A stretch of 64,000 nucleotides of DNA, from NCBI GenBank assembly GCA_947475895.1, contig CANJMF010000001.1, forward strand, positions 310,001 through 374,000, given 5' to 3'. The notes below the pieces were generated by a model. That model saw only the letters and a list, made by a program, of their open reading frames with translations, had not been told where the DNA came from and made no database searches. Position numbers and translations under genes: made by a program. The stretch is from Fidelibacterota bacterium (lineage in GTDB: Bacteria; Pseudomonadota; Alphaproteobacteria; Rhodospirillales; Rhodospirillaceae). Below are positions 30,169 through 37,534 of this stretch, one piece after another. Position 1 is the stretch's first letter, and each line of letters opens with the position of its first letter.

Positions 30169-30750
30169 CTACTCGATTGATTCAATCGTGCCCAACAAAC
30201 GTCCACCGTTGGCAACCGCAACGGTCTTATAGCTGACGCTGCCCTTCACGACGCCCGACGCGGCCACCTCTAAGTGCCCACGCACTTTCAAGCTGCCTTC
30301 GTACGTCCCCGCAATCACGGCGGACTCAACCTCGGCATTGCCTTTGAACGTGCCGCTCGTGCTCACTTCGATAGACTTCACATCGGTCACGGTGGCATCG
30401 ACGCTGCCTTCCACGATCAGGCGTTCGCAGCCCGAAAGCTCGCCCTTCATGCGAATTTGCTTGCCGATGATCAGGCGCTTGCCGTCCACGTCGGCCTCGG
30501 CGCGCGTGCCGGATTTGGGAATGTCGGCCACGCGGCGCGGAATTTGCGGCGAGAACGCCGCCAAGCGATCTGTGCTTAAGCGATCCGACATAGGTGTCCC
30601 CTTGATCAATGGCTTGGTGAACAGGTGGCCTTTGTAAAACGGTTTGGTGCTGAAGGGGCGGCTCGGCGGCCGCACCGCATCGGTGCTCGCGGCGGTCAAA
30701 TCCAGGTGCGGCGATTCTGCGTTCGCGTCGTTTTGTTTTGCTTCCGACAT
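30169..30750 (-). CDS. Bactofilin family cytoskeletal protein
   Basis: 193 residues. The central right-handed beta-helix domain of about 100 residues is marked by repeated short strands such as MKGELSGCERLIVEGSVDAT, STSGTFKGNAEVESAVIAGT and VRGHLEVAASGVVKGSVSYK. The flanking N-terminal region is Pro/Lys/Phe-containing and probably disordered, the part that in other bactofilins contacts the membrane or partners. Bactofilins polymerise without nucleotide and organise cell-wall enzymes or stalk growth. A second start at 30591 (MSDRLSTDRLAAF) is possible. It is convergent with the isomerase. Confidence 0.85.
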   Translation of the reverse strand: MSEAKQNDANAESPHLDLTAASTDAVRPPSRPFSTKPFYKGHLFTKPLIKGTPMSDRLSTDRLAAFSPQIPRRVADIPKSGTRAEADVDGKRLIIGKQIRMKGELSGCERLIVEGSVDATVTDVKSIEVSTSGTFKGNAEVESAVIAGTYEGSLKVRGHLEVAASGVVKGSVSYKTVAVANGGRLLGTIESIE

Positions 30751-30845
30751 GCCCTGCGCTCTACCCGGTTTAGCCCCAGAAACCGGCGCAAACTAACCCT
30801 TCCAGGTTAATTTCCCCCTAACGCTTTGCATAGACGCAGAGCACA

Positions 30846-30873
30846 TAGACGGCTTATGCGAGGTGGCTATACT
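30846..30873 (+). promoter_or_regulatory. Candidate promoter of the PfkB kinase and its upstream frame
   Basis: TAGACG (30846-30851) and TATACT (30868-30873) are 16 bases apart. The start-site region CTATACTCCGCGCTC (30867-30881) is identical to that before dapB. The leader then carries the 37-codon frame at 30910. Confidence 0.45.
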
Positions 30874-30909
30874 CCGCGCTCCTGACCACCCGCTAGGGAT
30901 AGATGAAAA

Positions 30910-31023
30910 ATGACCGACGTACGCTATGACGTGATCGGAATCGGGTCGGCCCCCGTCGGCGGAAGGCCGACAAAACAAGAATCGATGGCCACCACACAAA
31001 CCGAGGAACGCGCGCATGTCTGA
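30910..31023 (+). CDS. Upstream 37-codon frame copying the PfkB N-terminus
   Basis: The frame opens MTDVRYDVIGIGSAPVGG, matching the start of the following kinase (MSDTRYDVIGIGSAIVDI) at 13 of the first 16 residues, then diverges into an unrelated Thr/Glu-rich tail (KQESMATTQTEERAHV). Its TGA overlaps the kinase ATG by eight bases. It looks like a partial duplication of the gene's 5' end that now sits as an upstream open reading frame. It may couple or dampen translation of the kinase, or be an evolutionary remnant. Confidence 0.5.
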   Translation: MTDVRYDVIGIGSAPVGGRPTKQESMATTQTEERAHV

Positions 31024-32002
31024 TACACGCTACGACGTCATTGGAATCGGCTCGGCCATCGTGGATATTTTGTCGCGCACCGACGATGCGGTCCTCACAG
31101 ACCTCGGCATGGTGAAGGGCACCATGGCGCTTTGCACAGCCGAACAGTCTGATCGCATCTACAGCCGCACAGGCAGCGCCATTGAGGTGTCGGGCGGCGG
31201 GGCCGCCAATACCATCGCGGGCATCGCCTCGCTGGGCGGTACGCCGGCCTTCATCGGCAAAGTCGGCAAAGACAAACTGGGCGACTTTTTCACCCATGAC
31301 ATTCGCGCCGTCGGCGTCGACTTTTTAGGCGGCGTCGGCACGCTGCCCACCGCAACCAGCATCATCTTGGTGACGCCCGACGGCCAGCGCACCATGAACA
31401 CTTACTTGGGTGCCTGCACCGAAATGGGCCCCGACGACATCGACGCCGCGCGCATTGCGGCTTCGCACGTCACCTATATCGAAGGCTACCAGTGGGACAC
31501 GCCCCAGGCCAAAGCCGGCATTCGCAAAGCGTGCCAAGCCGCCAAAGGGGCCGGGCGCAAGGTCGCGCTGTCGCTATCCGACCCCTTCGTGGTCGATCGC
31601 CATCGGGCCGAGCTGGAAGCCCTCATCAAAGACGACGTCGATATTCTGTTTGGAAATGAGGACGAGATTTTCCGCCTGTTCCAGGTGGGCGATTTTGAAA
31701 CCGCCGTCGGCTTCGCGCGCGCCACCAACGTCCTGGTCTGTATGACGCGCGGCGCCAAAGGGGCCGTGGTGTTCGACGGCCAAACGACGGCCTCAGTCGA
31801 CGCGGCCCCGGTTGCAAAGGTCGAGGATACCACCGGCGCGGGCGACCTCTTCGCCGCCGGCTTCCTCTACGGCTACACCCATGGCCGCGATCTCACCAAT
31901 TCCCTACGGATCGGGGCCATCGCGGCGGCCGAGGTCATTAGCCACATGGGGGCCCGGCCCGCCGTGCCCTTGCGCGACCTCCTGGTAAAACACGGCCTCT
32001 AG
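31016..32002 (+). CDS. PfkB-family carbohydrate/adenosine kinase
   Basis: 328-residue ribokinase-fold kinase. The N-terminal motif SGGGAANTIAGIASLGG and the C-terminal anion-hole motif DTTGAGDLFAAGFLYG with the catalytic Asp are intact. The overall pattern fits the adenosine kinase-like group commonly annotated in alphaproteobacteria, but sugar kinases share it and the substrate is not certain. A short frame copying its first residues lies directly upstream. An FNR-type box follows its stop codon. Confidence 0.88.
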   Translation: MSDTRYDVIGIGSAIVDILSRTDDAVLTDLGMVKGTMALCTAEQSDRIYSRTGSAIEVSGGGAANTIAGIASLGGTPAFIGKVGKDKLGDFFTHDIRAVGVDFLGGVGTLPTATSIILVTPDGQRTMNTYLGACTEMGPDDIDAARIAASHVTYIEGYQWDTPQAKAGIRKACQAAKGAGRKVALSLSDPFVVDRHRAELEALIKDDVDILFGNEDEIFRLFQVGDFETAVGFARATNVLVCMTRGAKGAVVFDGQTTASVDAAPVAKVEDTTGAGDLFAAGFLYGYTHGRDLTNSLRIGAIAAAEVISHMGARPAVPLRDLLVKHGL

Positions 32003-32018
32003 GCTGGCGGGGTCCGCA

Positions 32019-32032
32019 TTGATCTGCATCAA
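32019..32032 (+). promoter_or_regulatory. Perfect FNR/FixK-type box upstream of typA
   Basis: TTGATCTGCATCAA fits TTGAT-N4-ATCAA exactly. It lies about 87 bases before the likely transcription start of typA, a distance compatible with class I activation by FNR/FixK/Dnr-type regulators. It could equally be a chance dyad at the end of the PfkB gene. Confidence 0.45.
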
Positions 32033-32077
32033 ATCATTGCATTTTCAGGAAAAAAGCCCCCGAAAAGCGGCTTCAGC

Positions 32078-32106
32078 TTGAATTTGCCCACAGGCGCGTA
32101 TATATA
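32078..32106 (+). promoter_or_regulatory. Candidate typA promoter
   Basis: TTGAAT (32078-32083) and TATATA (32101-32106) are separated by 17 bases, 115 bases before the typA start codon. Confidence 0.5.
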
Positions 32107-32115
32107 GCCGCGACG

Positions 32116-32154
32116 AAAACCGGTGCTTGGGCCCGCGGGGACCAGCCCGGTTTT
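32116..32154 (+). promoter_or_regulatory. Hairpin in the typA leader
   Basis: Outer arms AAAACCGG (32116-32123) and CCGGTTTT (32147-32154) enclose further pairing (GCTTGG with CCAGC), and the T-rich run TTTTGTTTAT follows. It would form at the very 5' end of the transcript from the promoter at 32078-32106 and looks like an attenuator or stability/thermosensing element. Confidence 0.45.
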
Positions 32155-32221
32155 GTTTATATCCCACGCGATTTTTTAAGGAGTGCCGGGCGTCCTCCCC
32201 GCCAGGCTCATAGGTCTGCTT

Positions 32222-34048
32222 ATGGAACTTCGTAACATCGCTATCATCGCTCACGTCGATCACGGCAAAACCACGCTCGTCGACGCCTTCTTGAAGCAAT
32301 CGGGCGCTGTCCGCGCCAATGCGCGCATGGACGATTGCGCCATGGACTCCAACGACCAAGAACGCGAACGCGGCATCACCATTCTTGCCAAGTGCACGGC
32401 GGTGATCTGGAACGGCATCAAGATCAACATCGTCGACACCCCCGGCCACGCCGACTTCGGCGGCGAAGTCGAACGCATCTTGTCCATGGTCGACGGCGTC
32501 TGCTTGCTGGTCGACTCGTCCGAAGGTCCGCTGCCGCAAACCAAATTCGTTTTGTCCAAGGCCCTCGGTCTTGGCCTGCGCCCCATCGTCATCGTCAACA
32601 AGATCGACCGCTCCGACGCGCGCCCCGATGAAGTGCACACGGAAATTTTCGATCTGTTCTCGAACCTGGGTGCGACGGACGAGCAACTGGATTTCCCAAC
32701 ATTATTCGCAGTGGGTCGCGAAGGCTGGGCCGTGCGCGATCTTGAAAAAGACGAACGCAAAGATCTGACGCCCTTGTTCGAAACCATCGTCGCTCACGTG
32801 CCGGCGCCCAAGCGCAATCTCGACGCGCCCTTCACCATGCTGGCCACGACACTCGAGTTCGACAGCTTCCTGGGCCGCATTCTCACGGGCCGCATCGAAA
32901 CCGGCGTCGCCCGCGTCAACATGCCGCTCAAGGTTCTGAACCGCGAAGGCAAAGTTCTCGAAACCGGCCGTGCCACCAAGCTGCTCACGTTCAGCGGCCT
33001 TCAGCGCGTTCCGGTGGAAAGCGCCGAAGCCGGCGACATCATCGCCCTCGCGGGCATGGAATTGGCCAACGTGGCCGATACCTTCTGCGCGCCCGAAGTG
33101 ACCGAACCCTTGCACGCCCGCCCCATCGATCCGCCGACGCTGGCCATGACCTTCGCGGTCAATGACTCGCCGTTCGCTGGCTTGGATGGCGACAAGCTCA
33201 CCACCCGCGTCATCGGCGCGCGTCTCGAACGCGAAGCCGAAGGCAACGTGGCGATCAAAGTGTCGCAGTCGGAAGAAAAAGACGCCTACGAAGTGGCAGG
33301 CCGCGGCGAATTGCAGCTCGGCGTGCTCATTGAAAACATGCGCCGCGAAGGCTTCGAGCTTTCCATCTCGCGTCCGCGCGTGCTGTTCCAAACCGACGAG
33401 AACGGCAACCGCACCGAGCCCATGGAAGAAGTCGTCATCGACGTCGACGAACAATTCTCCGGCATCGTTGTCGACAAGATGTCGCAGCGCAAAGGCGAAA
33501 TGCAGGAAATGAAGCCCGCCGGCGGCGGCAAAACCCGCATGGTGTTCATTGCGCCGTCACGCGGCCTCATCGGCTATCACGGCGAATTCCTCACCGACAC
33601 GCGCGGCACCGGCGTCATGAACCGCCTGTACCACTCTTACGGCCCGTACAAAGGCGCCATCTCGGCGCGTCGCCAGGGTGTGCTCATCGCCACCGAAACC
33701 GGCGAAGCCAACCAGTACGGCCTCTTCCACCTGGCCGATCGCGGCACGCAGTTCGTCTCAGCCGGCGTGAAAATCTACATGGGCATGATCGTGGGCGAAC
33801 ACACCCGCGAGAACGACCTCGAAGTGAACCCCTTGAAGTCCAAGGCCCTCACCAACTTCCGCACGGTCATGAAGGACGACAAACAAGACCTTCCGCCGCC
33901 GCGCATCATGAGCCTCGAGCAAGCCCTGGCTTACATTCAAGACGACGAGTTGGTCGAAGTCACACCGAAGGCCATTCGCCTGCGCAAACGCTTCCTCGAC
34001 GCCAACGACCGCAAACGCTACGCCAAGAAGCTGGCGGCGACGGGCTGA
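32222..34048 (+). CDS. typA: Ribosome-associated GTPase TypA/BipA
   Basis: 608-residue translational GTPase related to EF-G/LepA, required for ribosome assembly and growth under stress such as cold. G1 is AHVDHGKTTLVDAFL, the switch II region DTPGHADFGGEVER, and G4 NKIDRSDARPDEV. Domains II, III, V and the BipA-specific C-terminus (NDRKRYAKKLAATG) follow. The ATG at 32222 (MELRNIAIIAHVDHG) is the family start; 13 residues of the longer frame are dropped. The leader carries an FNR-type box and a hairpin. Confidence 0.97.
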   Translation: MELRNIAIIAHVDHGKTTLVDAFLKQSGAVRANARMDDCAMDSNDQERERGITILAKCTAVIWNGIKINIVDTPGHADFGGEVERILSMVDGVCLLVDSSEGPLPQTKFVLSKALGLGLRPIVIVNKIDRSDARPDEVHTEIFDLFSNLGATDEQLDFPTLFAVGREGWAVRDLEKDERKDLTPLFETIVAHVPAPKRNLDAPFTMLATTLEFDSFLGRILTGRIETGVARVNMPLKVLNREGKVLETGRATKLLTFSGLQRVPVESAEAGDIIALAGMELANVADTFCAPEVTEPLHARPIDPPTLAMTFAVNDSPFAGLDGDKLTTRVIGARLEREAEGNVAIKVSQSEEKDAYEVAGRGELQLGVLIENMRREGFELSISRPRVLFQTDENGNRTEPMEEVVIDVDEQFSGIVVDKMSQRKGEMQEMKPAGGGKTRMVFIAPSRGLIGYHGEFLTDTRGTGVMNRLYHSYGPYKGAISARRQGVLIATETGEANQYGLFHLADRGTQFVSAGVKIYMGMIVGEHTRENDLEVNPLKSKALTNFRTVMKDDKQDLPPPRIMSLEQALAYIQDDELVEVTPKAIRLRKRFLDANDRKRYAKKLAATG

Positions 34049-34066
34049 TCTAAAAAACACGATGTC

Positions 34067-34089
34067 GTCCTGGGATTTATTCCCAGGAC
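34067..34089. repeat. Hairpin after typA
   Basis: Perfect 9-base-pair stem GTCCTGGGA/TCCCAGGAC with a five-base loop TTTAT, 18 bases after the typA stop codon. No T-run follows directly. It may be a repetitive palindromic element or the first part of a double terminator. Confidence 0.5.
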
Positions 34090-34106
34090 CCATCTTCTTC
34101 GTTCAA

Positions 34107-34140
34107 GGCGCTCTCGATTTTTCGAGGGCGCCTTTTTCTT
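34107..34140 (+). terminator. Intrinsic terminator after typA
   Basis: An 11-base-pair stem (34107-34117 with 34122-34132, one G-T pair) with a TTTT loop is followed by TTTTTCTT. This is a convincing rho-independent terminator. Confidence 0.8.
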
Positions 34141-34154
34141 TCCCGCTCTTTGTC

Positions 34155-34174
34155 ATCCCGGCGAAAGCCGGGAT
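34155..34174. repeat. REP-like palindrome
   Basis: ATCCCGGC-GAAA-GCCGGGAT forms an 8-base-pair stem with a GAAA tetraloop inside GTCATCCCGGCGAAAG. This type of sequence recurs as an extragenic palindromic element in many proteobacteria. Only one copy was noticed in this window. Confidence 0.5.
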
Positions 34175-34197
34175 CCATCTCTTCACACCACAACGGC

Positions 34198-34239
34198 GAT
34201 TCACTTTGGCTCGCGACTGTGAGACAACACAGGGATGGC
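34198..34239 (+). repeat. Leader repeat, copy 1 (before the DUF4238 gene)
   Basis: The 42 bases starting GATTCACTTTG and running to the ATGGC of the DUF4238 start resemble the 43 bases before the transporter gene at 35245-35287: the first 11 bases, GACAACA and ATGGC are identical. The two copies lie in direct orientation on either side of the DUF4238 gene. Confidence 0.6.
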
Positions 34240-35236
34240 CGATAATTCCTCGTCCGTCGTTCGTCCCTTGCTCACCGGGCCGAAACGCCAACACTTTCCA
34301 CCCGAATTTTATCTCGATGGCTTCGCGAGGGGTGGGTTGGTGGCGGTTTATGACAGGAACCAAAACACCTATCGCAGTCAGCCGCCCAATAACACGGCTG
34401 TAGTTGGGCATCTCTATACCTTTGAGGACGACGCCGGCCGAAAACGCTTCGAAGTCGAAGAGCTATTTTCGAAGATTGAAGGATACGCAGCCCCCGTCAT
34501 CGAATCCGTTGCCGGTGGCCGATTGCCTTCGGCCGATGACCGAGAAGCAATTGCATATTTCGCAGCCGCGGCTCTGGTGCGGACGCCCGGAATGGCCGCA
34601 AGTACTGAAAAGTTATTTGCACATTTAATTGGAAAAGGTGCTCGCGACCGCATGTCAACAGAAGCGCAGGCGGCACAAGAGCTGGCCACCTATGCCGCCG
34701 AAACCGGGGCAGAACTAACTATTTCTCCGAAAGAGATTTTCGATTTTGTTCATCAAGGGGAATACACGATCAAAATCCACAAGAACATAATTCTCGCCGC
34801 CATGTCGGCCAATATAAAAAGAATCGGAGATCTGTTTGTTCAGGCGAATTGGGAAATTATTAGAATCTCTTCCGATCGTGCGGCATTCATAACGTCAGAT
34901 TTTCCCGTTTCTCTTTTCGCTCGCGAAGGTATTCCAGAATCGTCGCCAATCGGCATCGCAACGCCAGGCGTGGTTAAAACATTGGCTCTTACCTCAAGTG
35001 TTTGTCTTGCCATGTTCGAGCCGGGCGGAAAGGTTCGTGAGCGCGCGGCCGTGCGCGAGCGAATTCGAAGCATCAATGCTGGACAAGCCTTGCAGTCGCA
35101 AAGATTTTTGGTGGCTCGCGACGCCCAATTGCTGCGGTCTGTAGTAAAACGAACCGATTTGCAAAGTATGGCGTCAGTAGAAAAATTCCTACCCGTTACG
35201 TCCGAGATGTCAGAACACCCGTCAGGCAACTATTAG
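34235..35236 (+). CDS. DUF4238 family protein
   Basis: 333 residues. The N-terminal motif KRQHFPPEFYLDGFA is the DUF4238 signature (QHxxPxFYLxxF), followed by VGHLYTFEDDAGRK. The C-terminal part has alternating strands such as IIRISSDRAAFITSDFPVSLF. There is no signal peptide or membrane segment. Molecular function is unknown for the family; it is scattered patchily in genomes. The gene is clearly richer in A/T than its neighbours and lies between two copies of a leader sequence, which suggests recent acquisition. Confidence 0.8.
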   Translation: MADNSSSVVRPLLTGPKRQHFPPEFYLDGFARGGLVAVYDRNQNTYRSQPPNNTAVVGHLYTFEDDAGRKRFEVEELFSKIEGYAAPVIESVAGGRLPSADDREAIAYFAAAALVRTPGMAASTEKLFAHLIGKGARDRMSTEAQAAQELATYAAETGAELTISPKEIFDFVHQGEYTIKIHKNIILAAMSANIKRIGDLFVQANWEIIRISSDRAAFITSDFPVSLFAREGIPESSPIGIATPGVVKTLALTSSVCLAMFEPGGKVRERAAVRERIRSINAGQALQSQRFLVARDAQLLRSVVKRTDLQSMASVEKFLPVTSEMSEHPSGNY

Positions 35237-35244
35237 CGTTGTTT

Positions 35245-35287
35245 GATTCACTTTGCTTTCGCATTGTGCGACAACAGCGGGCATGGC
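35245..35287 (+). repeat. Leader repeat, copy 2 (before the AmpG-like gene)
   Basis: Direct counterpart of 34198-34239, beginning GATTCACTTTG and running to ATGGC at the transporter start. The pair suggests that the DUF4238 gene entered by duplicating or capturing the transporter's leader. Confidence 0.6.
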
Positions 35288-36983
35288 TGACGTGTCTCCG
35301 ACGCGCAAAGACGAATCCCGCACACTAAGCTGGCAGCAGTCTCTTGCCGTTTATTTGGAGCGCCGCACCCTTGTGATGCTCGGTCTGGGCTTCGCCTCGG
35401 GCCTGCCGTTCTGGCTCATCTTCGACACGCTCTCGGCCTGGCTGCGCACCGTCGGCCTGTCGCTCAACGTCATCGCCTTTTTCAGTCTCGCGACCCTCGC
35501 TTACGCTTTCAAATTCCTGTGGGCGCCCCTGGTCGACCGCGCGCAAATTCCGGGCCTCGGCCGCATCCTCGGCCATCGCCGCTCGTGGATGCTGGTGATG
35601 CAAGGGCTCATCATGGTGGCGCTGGTGCTCATCGCCGTCACCGATCCCGTCGCTAATCTCTCGCTCACCGCACTCCTGGCCGTCCTCACGGGCTTCACGG
35701 GCGCCACCCAAGATATCGTCATGGACGCCTGGCGCATCGAAGCCGGCGACGAACGCGACCAAGGCGCCATGCTCGCCTCCTACCAATGGGGGCACCGCAT
35801 CGCTTACATCACGGCGGGCGCCGCCCCCTTATTCCTGGCCGACGCCTTCAATTGGTCCGTGTCCTATTTCGCCATGGCCGCGCTCATGACCATTGGCGTC
35901 GCCGCCGTGTTGCTGGCACCGCGCGAACGCGCCCACGAAGTCCGCCCCATCCCGCGCATCGCGGGCGAGGCCGCACCCTGGCGCGAACGCCTCGAGTGGG
36001 CCATCCGTCTCGCGATCCTCTTTGTAGGCGCGTTGATTCTCGGCTCGGGATTGTCGGCACAGGTCGGCCTGATTGCTTCCGTGCTTCCCACCGAATCCGC
36101 CGATACCTTACGTGCTGCCTGGGCCGCGCGTCCCGGCGGCGTGTTCCTTCAGTTGGGCGCGGTGATCATCGGCTTCGCCTTCATCGTCGCGTGCGCCTGG
36201 CCGCTGCCGGGCAAACCCACACAGCCCGGATATTTTCTCTCCCATGTGTTCGGTGAACCGCTGGGTGATTTCTTCAAGCGCTTCGGCAAAGCCGCCGGGC
36301 TGATCCTCACCGTCATCTGCTTCTACCGCATCTCCGAATTTGTGCTGAACATCATGAATCCGTTCTATCTCGATCTCGGGTTCACCCTCACGCAAATCGC
36401 CGAGGTGCGCAAAATCTACGGCGTCATTCTGTCGCTCATCGGCATTTTCGCGGGCGGCTATGCCATCGCCAAATGGGGCGTCATGCGCTGCCTCGTCACC
36501 GGCGCGATCATTGCCCCCTTAAGCAATCTCATGTTCGTGTGGCTCTCAACCCAAGGCCCCGACGTCACCGCGCTGATCCTCACGCTGGGCGTCAACAACA
36601 TCTGCCAGAGTTTCGCGGGCACCTGCTTGCTGGCTTATATGTCCAGCCTCACCAGCATGGGCTTCACCGCCACCCAATACGCGCTGTTCTCATCGCTTTA
36701 TGCGCTGCCTGATAAATTCATCGCCACGCAATCAGGTCGCATCGTCGACGCCGCCGCGCGTTCGGCAGAGGAGGGCGGCCTGTTCGCGCCCTTCAAAACC
36801 TTCTTTACCACCATGTCGCCGGACAATCTGACCACGGGCGCCGCGCGCATGGGCATTGCTCCGGCCGCTCTCGGTGCCGGCTACTTCGCCTTCTTCCTCT
36901 ATACGTGTTTGCTCGGTTTGCTGGTGGTGCCGCTCACGGTCATCGCAAAACGGCGCGCTGAACTTTCCCAACCGCGCAATTGA
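35283..36983 (+). CDS. AmpG-like MFS transporter
   Basis: 566-residue major facilitator protein of the PAT/AmpG group with about twelve to fourteen membrane segments. The opening FASGLPFWLIFDTLSAWLR resembles the AmpG start, and VDRAQIPGLGRILGHRRSW is the conserved loop after helix 2. GFTGATQDIVMDAWRIE is the second typical segment. AmpG imports anhydromuropeptides for cell-wall recycling, which would pair with products of MltA. The ATG at 35283 is preferred over a TTG at 35253. The C-terminus is longer than in E. coli AmpG. Confidence 0.85.
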   Translation: MADVSPTRKDESRTLSWQQSLAVYLERRTLVMLGLGFASGLPFWLIFDTLSAWLRTVGLSLNVIAFFSLATLAYAFKFLWAPLVDRAQIPGLGRILGHRRSWMLVMQGLIMVALVLIAVTDPVANLSLTALLAVLTGFTGATQDIVMDAWRIEAGDERDQGAMLASYQWGHRIAYITAGAAPLFLADAFNWSVSYFAMAALMTIGVAAVLLAPRERAHEVRPIPRIAGEAAPWRERLEWAIRLAILFVGALILGSGLSAQVGLIASVLPTESADTLRAAWAARPGGVFLQLGAVIIGFAFIVACAWPLPGKPTQPGYFLSHVFGEPLGDFFKRFGKAAGLILTVICFYRISEFVLNIMNPFYLDLGFTLTQIAEVRKIYGVILSLIGIFAGGYAIAKWGVMRCLVTGAIIAPLSNLMFVWLSTQGPDVTALILTLGVNNICQSFAGTCLLAYMSSLTSMGFTATQYALFSSLYALPDKFIATQSGRIVDAAARSAEEGGLFAPFKTFFTTMSPDNLTTGAARMGIAPAALGAGYFAFFLYTCLLGLLVVPLTVIAKRRAELSQPRN

Positions 36984-37063
36984 GATCGTCACGCGCCGTG
37001 CGCGTGAAAATCGCCGGATTTCGGCAAAAATCCGAAAACGATTTAAGAATCAAAACCCTCGCT

Positions 37064-37089
37064 GCGTTTTCCACAGCACCGGGTTGTTT
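37064..37089 (+). repeat. Direct repeat copy 1 with TTTTCCACA
   Basis: 26 bases, GCGTTTTCCACAG-CACC-GGGTTGTTT; the near-DnaA-box is at 37067-37075. The second copy starts 131 bases downstream. Confidence 0.6.
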
Positions 37090-37194
37090 GACTTTTTCTC
37101 ATCACATTGAAAGCGTTCGATAAAACGCGGAATTTTAGCGCGCAGTGTTTTGGCAAAATGGCGCGCAAGCATTTGCAGCGCTTAGGCTTCCAGC

Positions 37195-37219
37195 GCGTTT
37201 TCCACAGACAGGGTTGTTT
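37195..37219 (+). repeat. Direct repeat copy 2 with TTTTCCACA
   Basis: 25 bases, GCGTTTTCCACAG-ACA-GGGTTGTTT; the near-DnaA-box is at 37198-37206. It differs from copy 1 only in the few bases between the two conserved halves. Confidence 0.6.
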
Positions 37220-37234
37220 CTGTAACTGCGGGCT

Positions 37235-37534
37235 TTAGATCGTCGCCATCTCCGGCAGCGCCTTGGCCCAGTGCAAAATCTTGCAGTCCTTGCGCGTCGG
37301 GAAGAACGGGTCCTCGCGCAACAGCGCTTCCACTTCGGCCTTGTTCTCGGCCTTCACCAGCCACATGCCGCCGATCGTCTCAGCCTCAAGCGATTCACGC
37401 AACGGCCCGGCCGTGGGAATGCGGGCCAAATTCTTCAGCAAGTATTCCTTATGCGCGTCCATCAGCGCTTTGCGGCGCGCCACGTGTTCCGGGCTCATAT
37501 CGTTTTCCGCCAACACCACGAACATCATGATCAA
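37235..37534 (-). CDS. YciI-family protein
   Basis: 99-residue ferredoxin-like-fold protein. It has the family opening (MFVVLAENDMSPEHVARRKALMDAH) with the conserved Asp/His-type polar residues, and the central GPLRESLEAETIGGMWLVKAENKAEVEALLREDPF. Family functions range from dehydrochlorination to unknown. The ATG overlaps the stop of phoR by four bases, making it the last gene of maeB-phoR-yciI. Confidence 0.85.
   Translation of the reverse strand: MIMMFVVLAENDMSPEHVARRKALMDAHKEYLLKNLARIPTAGPLRESLEAETIGGMWLVKAENKAEVEALLREDPFFPTRKDCKILHWAKALPEMATI

Larger units (their letters stand above)
36984..37234. other. Spacer with two DnaA-box-like direct repeats
   Basis: No gene recognised in these 251 bases between convergent transporter and yciI. 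They contain two direct repeats, 37064-37089 and 37195-37219, each beginning GCGTTTTCCACAG and ending GGGTTGTTT. Both include TTTTCCACA, one mismatch from a DnaA box. Confidence 0.55.

Noticed and set aside
34067-34174. Cluster of three hairpins as a possible attachment site or integron element
   Set aside because: One is a standard terminator with a T-run, one a REP-like palindrome; no integrase, tRNA or core-site features are present.
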